Origin: Kutzneria sp. CA-103260
GTDB taxonomy: Bacteria > Actinomycetota > Actinomycetes > Mycobacteriales > Pseudonocardiaceae
Direction: 5' to 3'
NCBI RefSeq assembly: GCF_018263855.1
Contig: NZ_CP073318.1
Coordinates: 1,550,001 to 1,614,000 of the forward strand
Length of the DNA stretch: 64,000 nt
Translations under genes and position numbers: made by a program
Shown: piece after piece, positions 24,333 through 31,885 of the stretch
How the letters are laid out: each line of letters begins with the position of its first letter
Numbering within the stretch: the first letter of the stretch is position 1
The notes under the pieces: generated by a model
Seen by the model: only the letters and a program-made list of their open reading frames with translations
What the model was told of the DNA's origin: nothing
Database searches by the model: none

Positions 24333-26099
24333 CTACTGTGCGGTTGTCGCGGCCAGGGCGCGTCGGCCGAGGACCCGCTGGACGACGTCGGTCAGGGATT
24401 CCGGTTCGAGGCCGGCCGCGCGCCAGGCGATGTGGCGGTCCGGCCGCACCAGCACACAGCCGGTGGTGCCGACCTCGCGGACCGCGGCCCACTCGCCGTA
24501 GGGATCGAGCAGCCCGCCCGATCCGATGACATGCACGTCGATGCGCACTCCGGCGGCGGTGCCGGCCTGCTCGGCGGCTTCGGCCCAGGCCTCGCCGCCC
24601 GGCCCGGTGATCAGCGCGAAACTCAGGTCGCCAGCCAGGTCCAGAGTGGACAGTGCAACGCCGTCGCGTTCCAGGCGGGCGTGTGGCACTCGTGCACCCG
24701 GGCGCGTGGTCGGTATGTAGTGCAGCTGGGCGTCGCGTTCGGCTGGGGGTTCCGGGGAATCGTCCTCGACGACAGCCGCGCTGTGATAGCGGTAGCCCAG
24801 TTCCACCCCGTGGGCGTTGAACTGGTAATCGGTCAGCGCCACCGCGTCCCGTAGGGCCGCCCGGCGGGCGTCGCCGGCCGGGCCCGGCTCGTCCAGCTGC
24901 CGCAGTGCCGTCCAACCATCCTCAGTGGACTGGCCAGGTTCGAAGCCCAGCGCCTGCTCGACCGCCGCCATCTCGCCCAGGCTGGTGATCGCCCGCTGCA
25001 CGCCTTGCGCGCCGACGGGTTGGCGTTCGGCCGAGTAAGTGTCCAGCAGCGCCGGATCGGCCCGGTCGGTCAGCACCAGCGCCAGCTTCCAGGACAGGTT
25101 GAAGGCGTCGGCGACGGACATGTTGAGCCCGAGCCCGTTGGTCGGGGGATGCCGGTGCACGGCGTCGCCGAGGCAGAAGTACCGGCCGGCCGAGTACTGG
25201 GGCGCGACCTGGGCGTTGACCTGCCAGCCGGCCAGTCCCTTCAGCTCCACGTCCAGCGTCTCGTCGCCGACGGCCGCACGGATCTTGGCGATCTGCTCGG
25301 CCTCGGTCAGGTCTTCCAGCTTCTGCGTGGCCGGGTCGTACATGATGGCCAGCACGAACTCCGTGAACGGCTTGTGGCAGATCAGCGTGCCCAGCCGCAG
25401 CGGCGGCAGCGGGCCCGGCATGACGTTCCACGTCAGCACTCCGGGCCGGTGCGCCAGGTATTTGGTCAGGTCCGCGCGGAACCAGATGTTCGCGGCCTGG
25501 GCCAGACCGGCCGGCCCCTCCACGGTGAGTCCCGCGTGCGCCAGCACCTTGCTGCGGGCCCCGTCCGCACCGAGCACGTACCGCGAGCGGACGACGAGCC
25601 GATCACCGTTGGCCCGGTTGAGGATCGTGCTCGTCACACCATCCTCATCGGACACGGCGGACTCGAACGCGTGCTGGAAACGGATGTCCGCGCCCGCTTC
25701 CCAGGCGGCGTCCAGCAGCATCGGCTCGAAGACTGTCTGCGGGCAGTTGGCCATCGGCACCGGGCTGGTCGCGGCGTACTCGCCGGCTCGCCGGGGCGAG
25801 GTGCCCCAGGTCTCGGACCGGGCCACCTCGCGGCCGGCCAGGCTGGTGACCCAGAGGTTGTTGGCCATCAGGTGTTGTGGCGTCGCGACCGCGTGGAAGC
25901 GGTCCTCGACGCCCAGGTGGCGCAGGATCTCGATGGTTCTCTGGTTGACGATGTGCGCTCGGGGAGTGTGCGCCGTGCCCGGGTACTGCTCGACCAGGAG
26001 ATGGTCGACGCCGTAGCGGCTCAGCGCCAGGGACGCGGTCAGCCCCGCGGGACCGGCGCCGACGACGAGCACCGGGACGGTCAGTTCGGTGGTGGACAT
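24333..26099 (-). CDS. FAD-dependent phenol-type hydroxylase (TfdB/MhpA-like)
   Basis: A 588-residue group A flavin monooxygenase. FAD motif VLVVGAGPAGLTASLALSRYG at about residues 9-29, DG motif VLGADGARSKVLAHAG, and GD motif RYFCLGDAVHRHPPTNGLGLNMSVADAFNL. The C-terminal thioredoxin-like domain of phenol hydroxylases follows (about 420-588). Closest in style to 2,4-dichlorophenol 6-monooxygenase or 3-(3-hydroxyphenyl)propionate hydroxylase. The ATG at 26099 has a GGAGG ribosome site; an upstream extension crosses the operator region. First gene of the operon; divergent GntR regulator. Confidence 0.92.
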   Translation of the reverse strand: MSTTELTVPVLVVGAGPAGLTASLALSRYGVDHLLVEQYPGTAHTPRAHIVNQRTIEILRHLGVEDRFHAVATPQHLMANNLWVTSLAGREVARSETWGTSPRRAGEYAATSPVPMANCPQTVFEPMLLDAAWEAGADIRFQHAFESAVSDEDGVTSTILNRANGDRLVVRSRYVLGADGARSKVLAHAGLTVEGPAGLAQAANIWFRADLTKYLAHRPGVLTWNVMPGPLPPLRLGTLICHKPFTEFVLAIMYDPATQKLEDLTEAEQIAKIRAAVGDETLDVELKGLAGWQVNAQVAPQYSAGRYFCLGDAVHRHPPTNGLGLNMSVADAFNLSWKLALVLTDRADPALLDTYSAERQPVGAQGVQRAITSLGEMAAVEQALGFEPGQSTEDGWTALRQLDEPGPAGDARRAALRDAVALTDYQFNAHGVELGYRYHSAAVVEDDSPEPPAERDAQLHYIPTTRPGARVPHARLERDGVALSTLDLAGDLSFALITGPGGEAWAEAAEQAGTAAGVRIDVHVIGSGGLLDPYGEWAAVREVGTTGCVLVRPDRHIAWRAAGLEPESLTDVVQRVLGRRALAATTAQ

Positions 26100-26203
26100 G
26101 GGACCTCCAAGCCCTCGACGGTGAGTGCTAAGACGGGTCGTTCCCGTACAGCGAGGTGCTCCCCGGTGACCAGTACTCGCATGTGACCCAGCATGCACCC
26201 AAG

Positions 26204-26269
26204 ATGTCGATAGTTCAACCAAATATCGATATTTTCTGGATGTATGCCGCTGACCTGGGATATCGATAT
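26204..26269. promoter_or_regulatory. GntR operator array (ATATCGATAT repeats)
   Basis: Three related sites in the divergent promoter: ATGTCGATAG (26204-26213), the perfect 14-bp palindrome AAATATCGATATTT (26221-26234) and the perfect ATATCGATAT (26260-26269). Centres are 19 and 37 bases apart, so the sites lie roughly on one face of the helix in steps of about two turns. The last one is only six bases before the GTG start of the regulator, implying autorepression. Confidence 0.75.
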
Positions 26270-26275
26270 GATCGG

Positions 26276-26956
26276 GTGGTGGCGACTTCCCGTACCGAAG
26301 AGGTCTACGCGGTCCTGCGGGCCGAGCTGCTCAAGGGCGTGTTCGCCCCCGGCCAGAAGCTGCGGGTCGTCGAGCTGGGGGAGCGGTTCGGGGCCAGCCA
26401 GTCGGTGATCCGCGAGGCCCTGCTCCGGCTCACCGAGCAGGACCTGCTGGTCGCCGAGCCGCAACGAGGCGTGCGGGTGCGGGACCTGTCCATCGACGAC
26501 ATCGCCGCCCTCACCGAGACCCGTGTGCTCGTCGAGTCCCAGGCCCTACGTTGGTCCATCGCCCGTGGCGACCTCGCATGGGAGACCGCTGTGCTCGCCG
26601 CCCACCACCGCATGGAGAAGACCCCCGTGCTCCTTGACGACGGTTCCGTCAACGAGGAGTGGGCCTTCCGGCACGCCGAGTTCCACGCCGCCCTCCTCGC
26701 CGGCTCCGGCAACCCCCGTCTGGAGGCCGTCGCCGCGTCGCTGCGGGACAGCTCCGAGCTCTACCGCCGCTGGTACTGGGTCCTCACCGACGACCACCGC
26801 CGCGACATTCCCGCCGAACACCGCCAGCTCAAGGACCTCGCCCTGGCCCGCGATGCCGACGCCGCCGTCGAGGTTCTGGTCCAGCACATCGAACGCGCCC
26901 CCGCCCAGCTGATCGCGTACGCCCGGGAGCGCGGCCTGGACCGGTTGGACGCCTAG
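26276..26956 (+). CDS. GntR/FCD-family regulator
   Basis: A 226-residue FadR-subfamily GntR regulator. N-terminal winged helix: VYAVLRAELLKGVFAPGQKLRVVELGERFGASQSVIREALLRL. C-terminal FCD helical effector domain with metal/ligand residues in EWAFRHAEFHAALLAGSGNPRL and DIPAEHRQLKDLALARDADAAVEVLVQHI. Two adjacent GTG codons (26276, 26279) are the best starts, because upstream lies the operator array; the transcript may be nearly leaderless. It is divergent from the aromatic operon and presumably relieved by a pathway intermediate. Confidence 0.9.
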   Translation: MVATSRTEEVYAVLRAELLKGVFAPGQKLRVVELGERFGASQSVIREALLRLTEQDLLVAEPQRGVRVRDLSIDDIAALTETRVLVESQALRWSIARGDLAWETAVLAAHHRMEKTPVLLDDGSVNEEWAFRHAEFHAALLAGSGNPRLEAVAASLRDSSELYRRWYWVLTDDHRRDIPAEHRQLKDLALARDADAAVEVLVQHIERAPAQLIAYARERGLDRLDA

Positions 26957-29874
26957 GGCCCGCTGTGGATCAGCGGCGCCCAAAGCTCGGGGTAGTCCGA
27001 GTACTTGGCCCGTAGTTCGCGCGTGACCTGGTGCAACGCGATGGCGGCGGTGGACGCGGTGGGATTGGCCGGCAGGGCCTGGTAGAAGGCTTTCGCGGCC
27101 TCCACGGCGACCGCGTCGGACAGCGGCCAGAGGCTGGCGATGACGTGCCGGAAGCCGGCCAGGTGGAACGCCGACGCCAGGTTGATCGACTCCTCGATGT
27201 GCTCGGGGCTGCGGTCGGCCGTCGAGCACGCCGACAGGTACGCCAGCTCGGCGTCGGCGAGATCGAGCCGCACGATCTCCGGAATGGTCAACGTGCCGTC
27301 GTACAGACACAATCCGCCGGTGGACGGCGCGGCGTGGTCGGCGCGGGCGTGGCAGGCGAAGTGCGTCCAGGTGGCTTGCGGCAGCGCGGCCAGGACGTCA
27401 CCCCTGGTGGCTTCCTGATTGGCCAGCCGGGTCCCGCCGGGGTTGCGACGGTGCAACTCGTGCGCTTCGCCGATGGTGTAGACCAGATCGGGCAGCCCGG
27501 GGGTGCGCGCGAGCGCGACGGTGAGCTGGCGGCGGGCGGCCGCCGGTGGCCGGGTCTGGGTGTGGGCCAACACGCGGAGCGTTGGCGTGTAAGAGGAGAC
27601 GATGCTGTCCAGCGCGCTGGGCCCGCCGGGATGTCCCGCGGCGTGCAACGGAAACAGCCCGAGATGGCCGACCGGCAGCCACCACACCCGGCGCGGCTTG
27701 TCCGGCGAGGCGTCGAGGGCTTTGACGACCTTGCTCACGACGGCGTCCCACAGCCAACCGAGAATCTCCTGGAGCAGCAAGCGTTCCCGGGATCCGGTGG
27801 AGCGCACGACCCGCAGCAGCGCCTCGCTGTGACGCCGAACTTGGCTGAGCTTGAGCCCATCCAGCGCCACGTGCACGGGATCGTGGTCGGCGCCGATCAG
27901 GATCGCGTCGGAACGCCGCCATCCCGCGTTGACCAACACGATCGTGTCGCCGGGGTTGGGTGGGCGGAGGTCGTCCAGCAGCGGCGGCAGCAGGAAGCGT
28001 TCGAAGCCGGGGCGGGTGCGGATCTGGGCGAGCACCTGGTCGTGCCGGGCCCACAGGCCGGTCCGGTCGCCGGCGGTGGAGTTCAGCAGCTCCCGGAGCC
28101 GGCGGAAGGGCTGCGCGAGTTCGGGCAGCTGCTCGTCGAGCACGGTCAGGTCGGTACGGGATTCCAGTTGCGCCGCAAGCAGAATTCCCCGCCCCAGCTC
28201 GCCGGTCTCCACCGCGCCCACCACGTCGCCGATCGCGCAGTGTGCGGCGACGGCCTCGATCGCCAGTCCGACGTGGACGCCGAGCCGTGACTCGCTGTCG
28301 CCCCAGTCCGCGTCCTTCGCGGTGATGACCGGCAGCAGGCGCACCGCCTCCTCCAACACCGTCACGGCGATCGCGTGCTCACCGGCCGCCTGTGCGAGCA
28401 GGCCCAAGGAGAGACCGGCCATGGCTCGGCTCGATGGCGCGGCCGAGGTGGTCGTGCCCAGCCGGCGCGCGAGCATCCGCACCGTCTCCCGATCGACGCC
28501 CCCGCCATCCTCTTCCCACCGCGCCCGATACGCCTGGCTCAGACGGGAAAGCACGATGCACAGTTCCGGCCGGTCATCCGGTGTGATCGCCGCCGCCCGT
28601 TCGAGGACGGCGATCCCCTGATCGAGATCCACGCGGTGGCGTCGTTTCAGGAACCGGGTCACGAGCGTGAAACCGAGATTCGCCAGCCGGTGCGGCAAAC
28701 CGCGGGCCCCGGCCGGCGTCGCGTCGACCGCGCGTTGGAGGAACAGCACGGCCTCGTCCAGATCCTGGAGATCCGCGGTGAGTTCGAAGCGTTCCTGAAA
28801 CCCGCTGCCGAGATTGTTCAGCCGCACGGCCAGCCGCCAGTGATCCGCCGGTGTCGCGTCCACCGCCTGCCGCATCAGGTCGACGGCCCGGTCGAGGCTG
28901 GTCCGAGACTTGCCCCGCTTGAAGTCGCGCAGGTGCAGGTTGCCGGCGTTGGCCAGGACAGCGGCCCGGTCCTCGGCGGGCACGTCGGTGACGGTCAACG
29001 CCTCGTCCAGCATCACGATCGCCCGATCCAGATCGGCGGCCGCACCGGCGTGGTCGTGCCGCTGCATGTAGGCGAGGCCGAGATTGGAACAGATCAACGC
29101 CCGTTCCGGGATGCCGGCCTCGGCGGTCGCGTAGGCCCACTCGCCACAGTCGATCGCGTGATCGAGATCGTCGGACTGGCCGAGGTGGGCGAAGCGTTCC
29201 CGGTACGCGACGGCCAACTCGGACAGCCGCTTCGGGTACTCGGTGTGCAAACCGTCGGAACTCGTGGCCGCGGCGGCGATTTCGAGATAGGGGAGCGCCA
29301 GGTCGAGTGCGTCTTCCGTGCCCTGTCGATGCCACCCCAGATAGTACGCGCCCAGCTCGGACAGCGCCTCGCTGGGCAGCGACACCCGGGACCGCCAGTC
29401 CTCGGCCGGCAGGTGGCTGAACGGCCAGACGCGCGGCCGGGGCGAGGTGCGTCGAGCCGGCTGGTGCCGGCACTCACCGCCACGGTCGAAGGGCCGGGCG
29501 CACTGCCGGCAGAAGTCCTTGCCCGCCGCGGCGAGCGTGTCCGGCGCCTGGGGATTGCCCATGTGGGCGGCGCGGGCGAGATGGACGAACCCGTCGTCGG
29601 CCCAGCCCAGTTGCTGCAGGGCCATGCCCAGTGCGTTGCGCCCCTCGCGGTGGTCTGGTGTGAGCTCCAGGCACTGGGCCAGCGGCAGCAGCGCGCCCGC
29701 GTAGTCGCCGTCCTGGAAGCGGCTCACGCCGAGCAGGAACTGACCGTGGGGCTGGAAGGGCTCGAGCCGCAGCGACGCCTCGAACGCCTCCGCCGCACGG
29801 GCGTTGTCCCCGTGTTCGAGCAAGAACCTCTTGCCGGCCTCGAAGAGCCGTTTGGCGTCGTCGGTGGATGTCAT
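26953..29874 (-). CDS. TPR-CHAT caspase-like protease
   Basis: A 973-residue protein: TPR units from the N-terminus (about 5-115), a putative zinc knuckle CRQC-x9-CRH at residues 122-137, more TPRs (about 170-560), and a C-terminal CHAT (caspase HetF-associated with TPR) peptidase domain (about 650-973). The predicted catalytic dyad is present: His842 in THFACHA and Cys883 in AYLSACST. CHAT proteases cleave partner proteins after activation, for example in gasdermin or CRISPR-linked immunity; the TPR part usually senses or docks a partner. It is the last gene of a four-gene operon with two cysteine-rich proteins and a membrane protein, three bases after its upstream neighbour. The target is unknown. 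Confidence 0.9.
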   Translation of the reverse strand: MTSTDDAKRLFEAGKRFLLEHGDNARAAEAFEASLRLEPFQPHGQFLLGVSRFQDGDYAGALLPLAQCLELTPDHREGRNALGMALQQLGWADDGFVHLARAAHMGNPQAPDTLAAAGKDFCRQCARPFDRGGECRHQPARRTSPRPRVWPFSHLPAEDWRSRVSLPSEALSELGAYYLGWHRQGTEDALDLALPYLEIAAAATSSDGLHTEYPKRLSELAVAYRERFAHLGQSDDLDHAIDCGEWAYATAEAGIPERALICSNLGLAYMQRHDHAGAAADLDRAIVMLDEALTVTDVPAEDRAAVLANAGNLHLRDFKRGKSRTSLDRAVDLMRQAVDATPADHWRLAVRLNNLGSGFQERFELTADLQDLDEAVLFLQRAVDATPAGARGLPHRLANLGFTLVTRFLKRRHRVDLDQGIAVLERAAAITPDDRPELCIVLSRLSQAYRARWEEDGGGVDRETVRMLARRLGTTTSAAPSSRAMAGLSLGLLAQAAGEHAIAVTVLEEAVRLLPVITAKDADWGDSESRLGVHVGLAIEAVAAHCAIGDVVGAVETGELGRGILLAAQLESRTDLTVLDEQLPELAQPFRRLRELLNSTAGDRTGLWARHDQVLAQIRTRPGFERFLLPPLLDDLRPPNPGDTIVLVNAGWRRSDAILIGADHDPVHVALDGLKLSQVRRHSEALLRVVRSTGSRERLLLQEILGWLWDAVVSKVVKALDASPDKPRRVWWLPVGHLGLFPLHAAGHPGGPSALDSIVSSYTPTLRVLAHTQTRPPAAARRQLTVALARTPGLPDLVYTIGEAHELHRRNPGGTRLANQEATRGDVLAALPQATWTHFACHARADHAAPSTGGLCLYDGTLTIPEIVRLDLADAELAYLSACSTADRSPEHIEESINLASAFHLAGFRHVIASLWPLSDAVAVEAAKAFYQALPANPTASTAAIALHQVTRELRAKYSDYPELWAPLIHSGP

Positions 29875-29877
29875 GGG

Positions 29878-30534
29878 CTAGCGGGACTTCTCCTGGGCAC
29901 GGTGCAGTCGGGTGAAGGTGCGGGCAAGGCAGATCGCGCAGGACAGCCAGCCGCCGTCGTCGCGCGGCGGCGACAGCGGGGCGTGGTCGAGTATGCCGGT
30001 GGCGCGGTACTGCTCAGCCTGGTCCTTCTTGATGCGGCCGGTGATCTCGCCGCGGTACAGCTTCTTCGCGCAGAAGTCGCACGAGTCGCTCGCGGACGGC
30101 TGCTGCACGGTGGCCGGCCAGCGGCCGTGCACGTGCTCCCAGCCCGAGGCGGCGACCTGGACGAAGCCGGACGGGTCGACCGGCCCGGTCCCCTCCGGCG
30201 CGACGTCGCGGGCCGCGCACGACCGCGCCTGGTCCCGATCGAAGATGAACAGCTCGCTGCAGTCCTCGCAGACGCACCACGGGGTCTGGTCCTTGCCCAC
30301 CTGCTCCACAGCGCCGCCGAAGGCGGACAGCCGTTGGGAATCCGTGAGCTGGAAGCCCTCATGTAACGGCTTGGACATCGTGAAGTTCTTGCGCCAGTAC
30401 GCTTCGGACAGCGCGACGTCCCTGGTCCGGAGGTAATAGCTCTCGGCCCGGACAACAGGCGTGCCGCACACGTCGCACACGCCGGTGGCGGGAGCCGCCT
30501 CCGTTCTCCGCTCGTTGCGCCTGAACCACGCCAT
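29878..30534 (-). CDS. Protein with four CxxC zinc-binding pairs
   Basis: A 218-residue cytoplasmic protein, unrecognised as a whole. It carries four cysteine pairs: CDVC (about residue 20), CVCEDC (about 87), CDFC (about 152) and CAIC (about 197), consistent with two zinc ribbons. The ATG at 30534 has an AAGGAG ribosome site; longer upstream frames antisense the membrane gene. It stands directly before the TPR-CHAT gene (three bases), which itself has a CxxC...CxH motif. It could be a substrate, adaptor or sensor for the protease. Function unknown. Confidence 0.8.
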   Translation of the reverse strand: MAWFRRNERRTEAAPATGVCDVCGTPVVRAESYYLRTRDVALSEAYWRKNFTMSKPLHEGFQLTDSQRLSAFGGAVEQVGKDQTPWCVCEDCSELFIFDRDQARSCAARDVAPEGTGPVDPSGFVQVAASGWEHVHGRWPATVQQPSASDSCDFCAKKLYRGEITGRIKKDQAEQYRATGILDHAPLSPPRDDGGWLSCAICLARTFTRLHRAQEKSR

Positions 30535-30545
30535 GCCGCTCCTTC

Positions 30546-31463
30546 CTACGTCGGCTCCGCCAGCTGGGGACCACGTTCCAGGAACGCGGTCAGCCGTTGG
30601 CCGGCCCGGATCTCCTCCCGCGCGTCGGCCGGCAGTTCCCAGCCCAGAGCCGTGTACAGGTCTTTGCGATAGAGGTCGTGACAGCTGAGCACCAGACGTC
30701 CGTAGACGGCGGCGCCGCCGAGGATCGTGCGATAGCCGATGATCATGCCGAGCAGCGCGAAGGCCAACGCCCACCACGTGAAGACCGCCCACACGCAGAA
30801 CAGCAGGCTCCACAACCACAATCGCGCGCCTTCGTCGAGACGCGCACGAGCCGCCGTGACCTCGGTCCGCGCGGCTTCGGGCATCACCAGCCACAGTCGC
30901 GGCCAGCAGACCACCGCGTCCAGGCCGTAGCGGTGCCGAGGCCGTGACTCCGCGGCCTTGAGCAGATTGCCCAGGCGAGTTGGCATTCGGTCCCGCGGAT
31001 CAGCCGGCACGCCCACTCGCCACGCGTTGAGCCGTTGGTATCGCTGACGTTCGCCGTTGCTCAACTCGCTCCGGCGTCGGGCCAGGTCACGCCAGCGGGT
31101 GATCTTGCGGTCGATGGCCTTGCCCCGCAACGCTGTCAGCGGACCCGCCACCCGGCCCCAGTAACCTTCCAGCAGCCGCAGCACGGTTGGCGTAACCAGA
31201 TCGGCCAACCGGGCCGAGCCGGCGACCAGCAGCAACGCGCACACCGCCAGCACCGCCTCCGACACGGGGGTTGTGGTGCCGAAGGTCTGGGTCCAGACGG
31301 CGGCCAGGGCCGACCATCCCGCGTCGGTTCCGAACAGACCGCCGTTGGCCCACACGTACGCGAGCACTCCGCCAATCCAGAACAGCAGCGCCGGCGACGT
31401 GAGCAGCGCCGCCCACCGCTCGGCGGCTTTCCCGCCCAGCCCCGACCACATCGCGGTCAGCAC
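30546..31463 (-). CDS. Membrane protein of the CHAT operon
   Basis: A 305-residue membrane protein with hydrophobic helices at about 24-42 (SPALLFWIGGVLAYVWANGG), 67-85 (SEAVLAVCALLLVAGSA) and a long region 212-250 (LWLWSLLFCVWAVFTWWALAFALLGMIIGY). Between them is a charged cytoplasmic stretch with RGKAIDRKITRWRDLARRRSEL and MPTRLGNLLKAAESRPRHRYGLDAVVCWPRLW. I recall similar uncharacterised actinobacterial membrane proteins but no function. Its tight spacing (six bases after the small zinc-ribbon gene, eleven before the CxxC gene) makes it part of the operon; it could anchor the complex or be an effector. Confidence 0.8.
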   Translation of the reverse strand: MLTAMWSGLGGKAAERWAALLTSPALLFWIGGVLAYVWANGGLFGTDAGWSALAAVWTQTFGTTTPVSEAVLAVCALLLVAGSARLADLVTPTVLRLLEGYWGRVAGPLTALRGKAIDRKITRWRDLARRRSELSNGERQRYQRLNAWRVGVPADPRDRMPTRLGNLLKAAESRPRHRYGLDAVVCWPRLWLVMPEAARTEVTAARARLDEGARLWLWSLLFCVWAVFTWWALAFALLGMIIGYRTILGGAAVYGRLVLSCHDLYRKDLYTALGWELPADAREEIRAGQRLTAFLERGPQLAEPT

Positions 31464-31469
31464 GGTCGC

Positions 31470-31817
31470 TCACGCCCGCCGGAACTCGGCCGAATTGCAC
31501 TGCGGGCACCTGGTCGGCACCGGCTCACCGACTTCGTAGAGGACTTCCTTGTACTCGCAATCAGTGCAGCGGTACACGATTTCCGCCGACGGCTCGCCAT
31601 CCCCGGGCAGATCCAGGTACGCGCCGGTAGGCCCGCGGAACTGCCAATTGAGTGGCGCGCGCCGCTGGAACTCCTCCCACAGCGCCGGATCCGCGGTCAG
31701 CAGATCCAGGATCTCGCCCGTGACTGTTTCTCCCTTGTCGGCCCGCGCGAGCAGTTCGTCCAGCTCAGGGCTTCGGCGCATAGCCCGCGCAACCGAAAGG
31801 ATCTCCTCGTCACGCAA
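31470..31817 (-). CDS. Small zinc-ribbon protein
   Basis: A protein of 115 residues if it starts at TTG 31817 (GAGGGG eight bases upstream), or 103 if it starts at ATG 31781, which lacks a ribosome site. The N-terminal half is helical and acidic (LDELLARADKGETVTGEILDLLTADPALWEEFQRR). The C-terminus is a compact zinc ribbon, YRCTDCEY...TRCPQCNSAEF. No known function. First gene of the CHAT operon, six bases before the membrane gene; its promoter must lie in the 68 bases up to 31886, where a TATGCT-like -10 is visible on the minus strand. Confidence 0.7.
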   Translation of the reverse strand: MRDEEILSVARAMRRSPELDELLARADKGETVTGEILDLLTADPALWEEFQRRAPLNWQFRGPTGAYLDLPGDGEPSAEIVYRCTDCEYKEVLYEVGEPVPTRCPQCNSAEFRRA

Positions 31818-31885
31818 TACCGCTGCCCCCTCGTGACCGCCCCGACGCCCCCAAGTCGCCGGTCCAGCATACCGTCGTGTCACTC

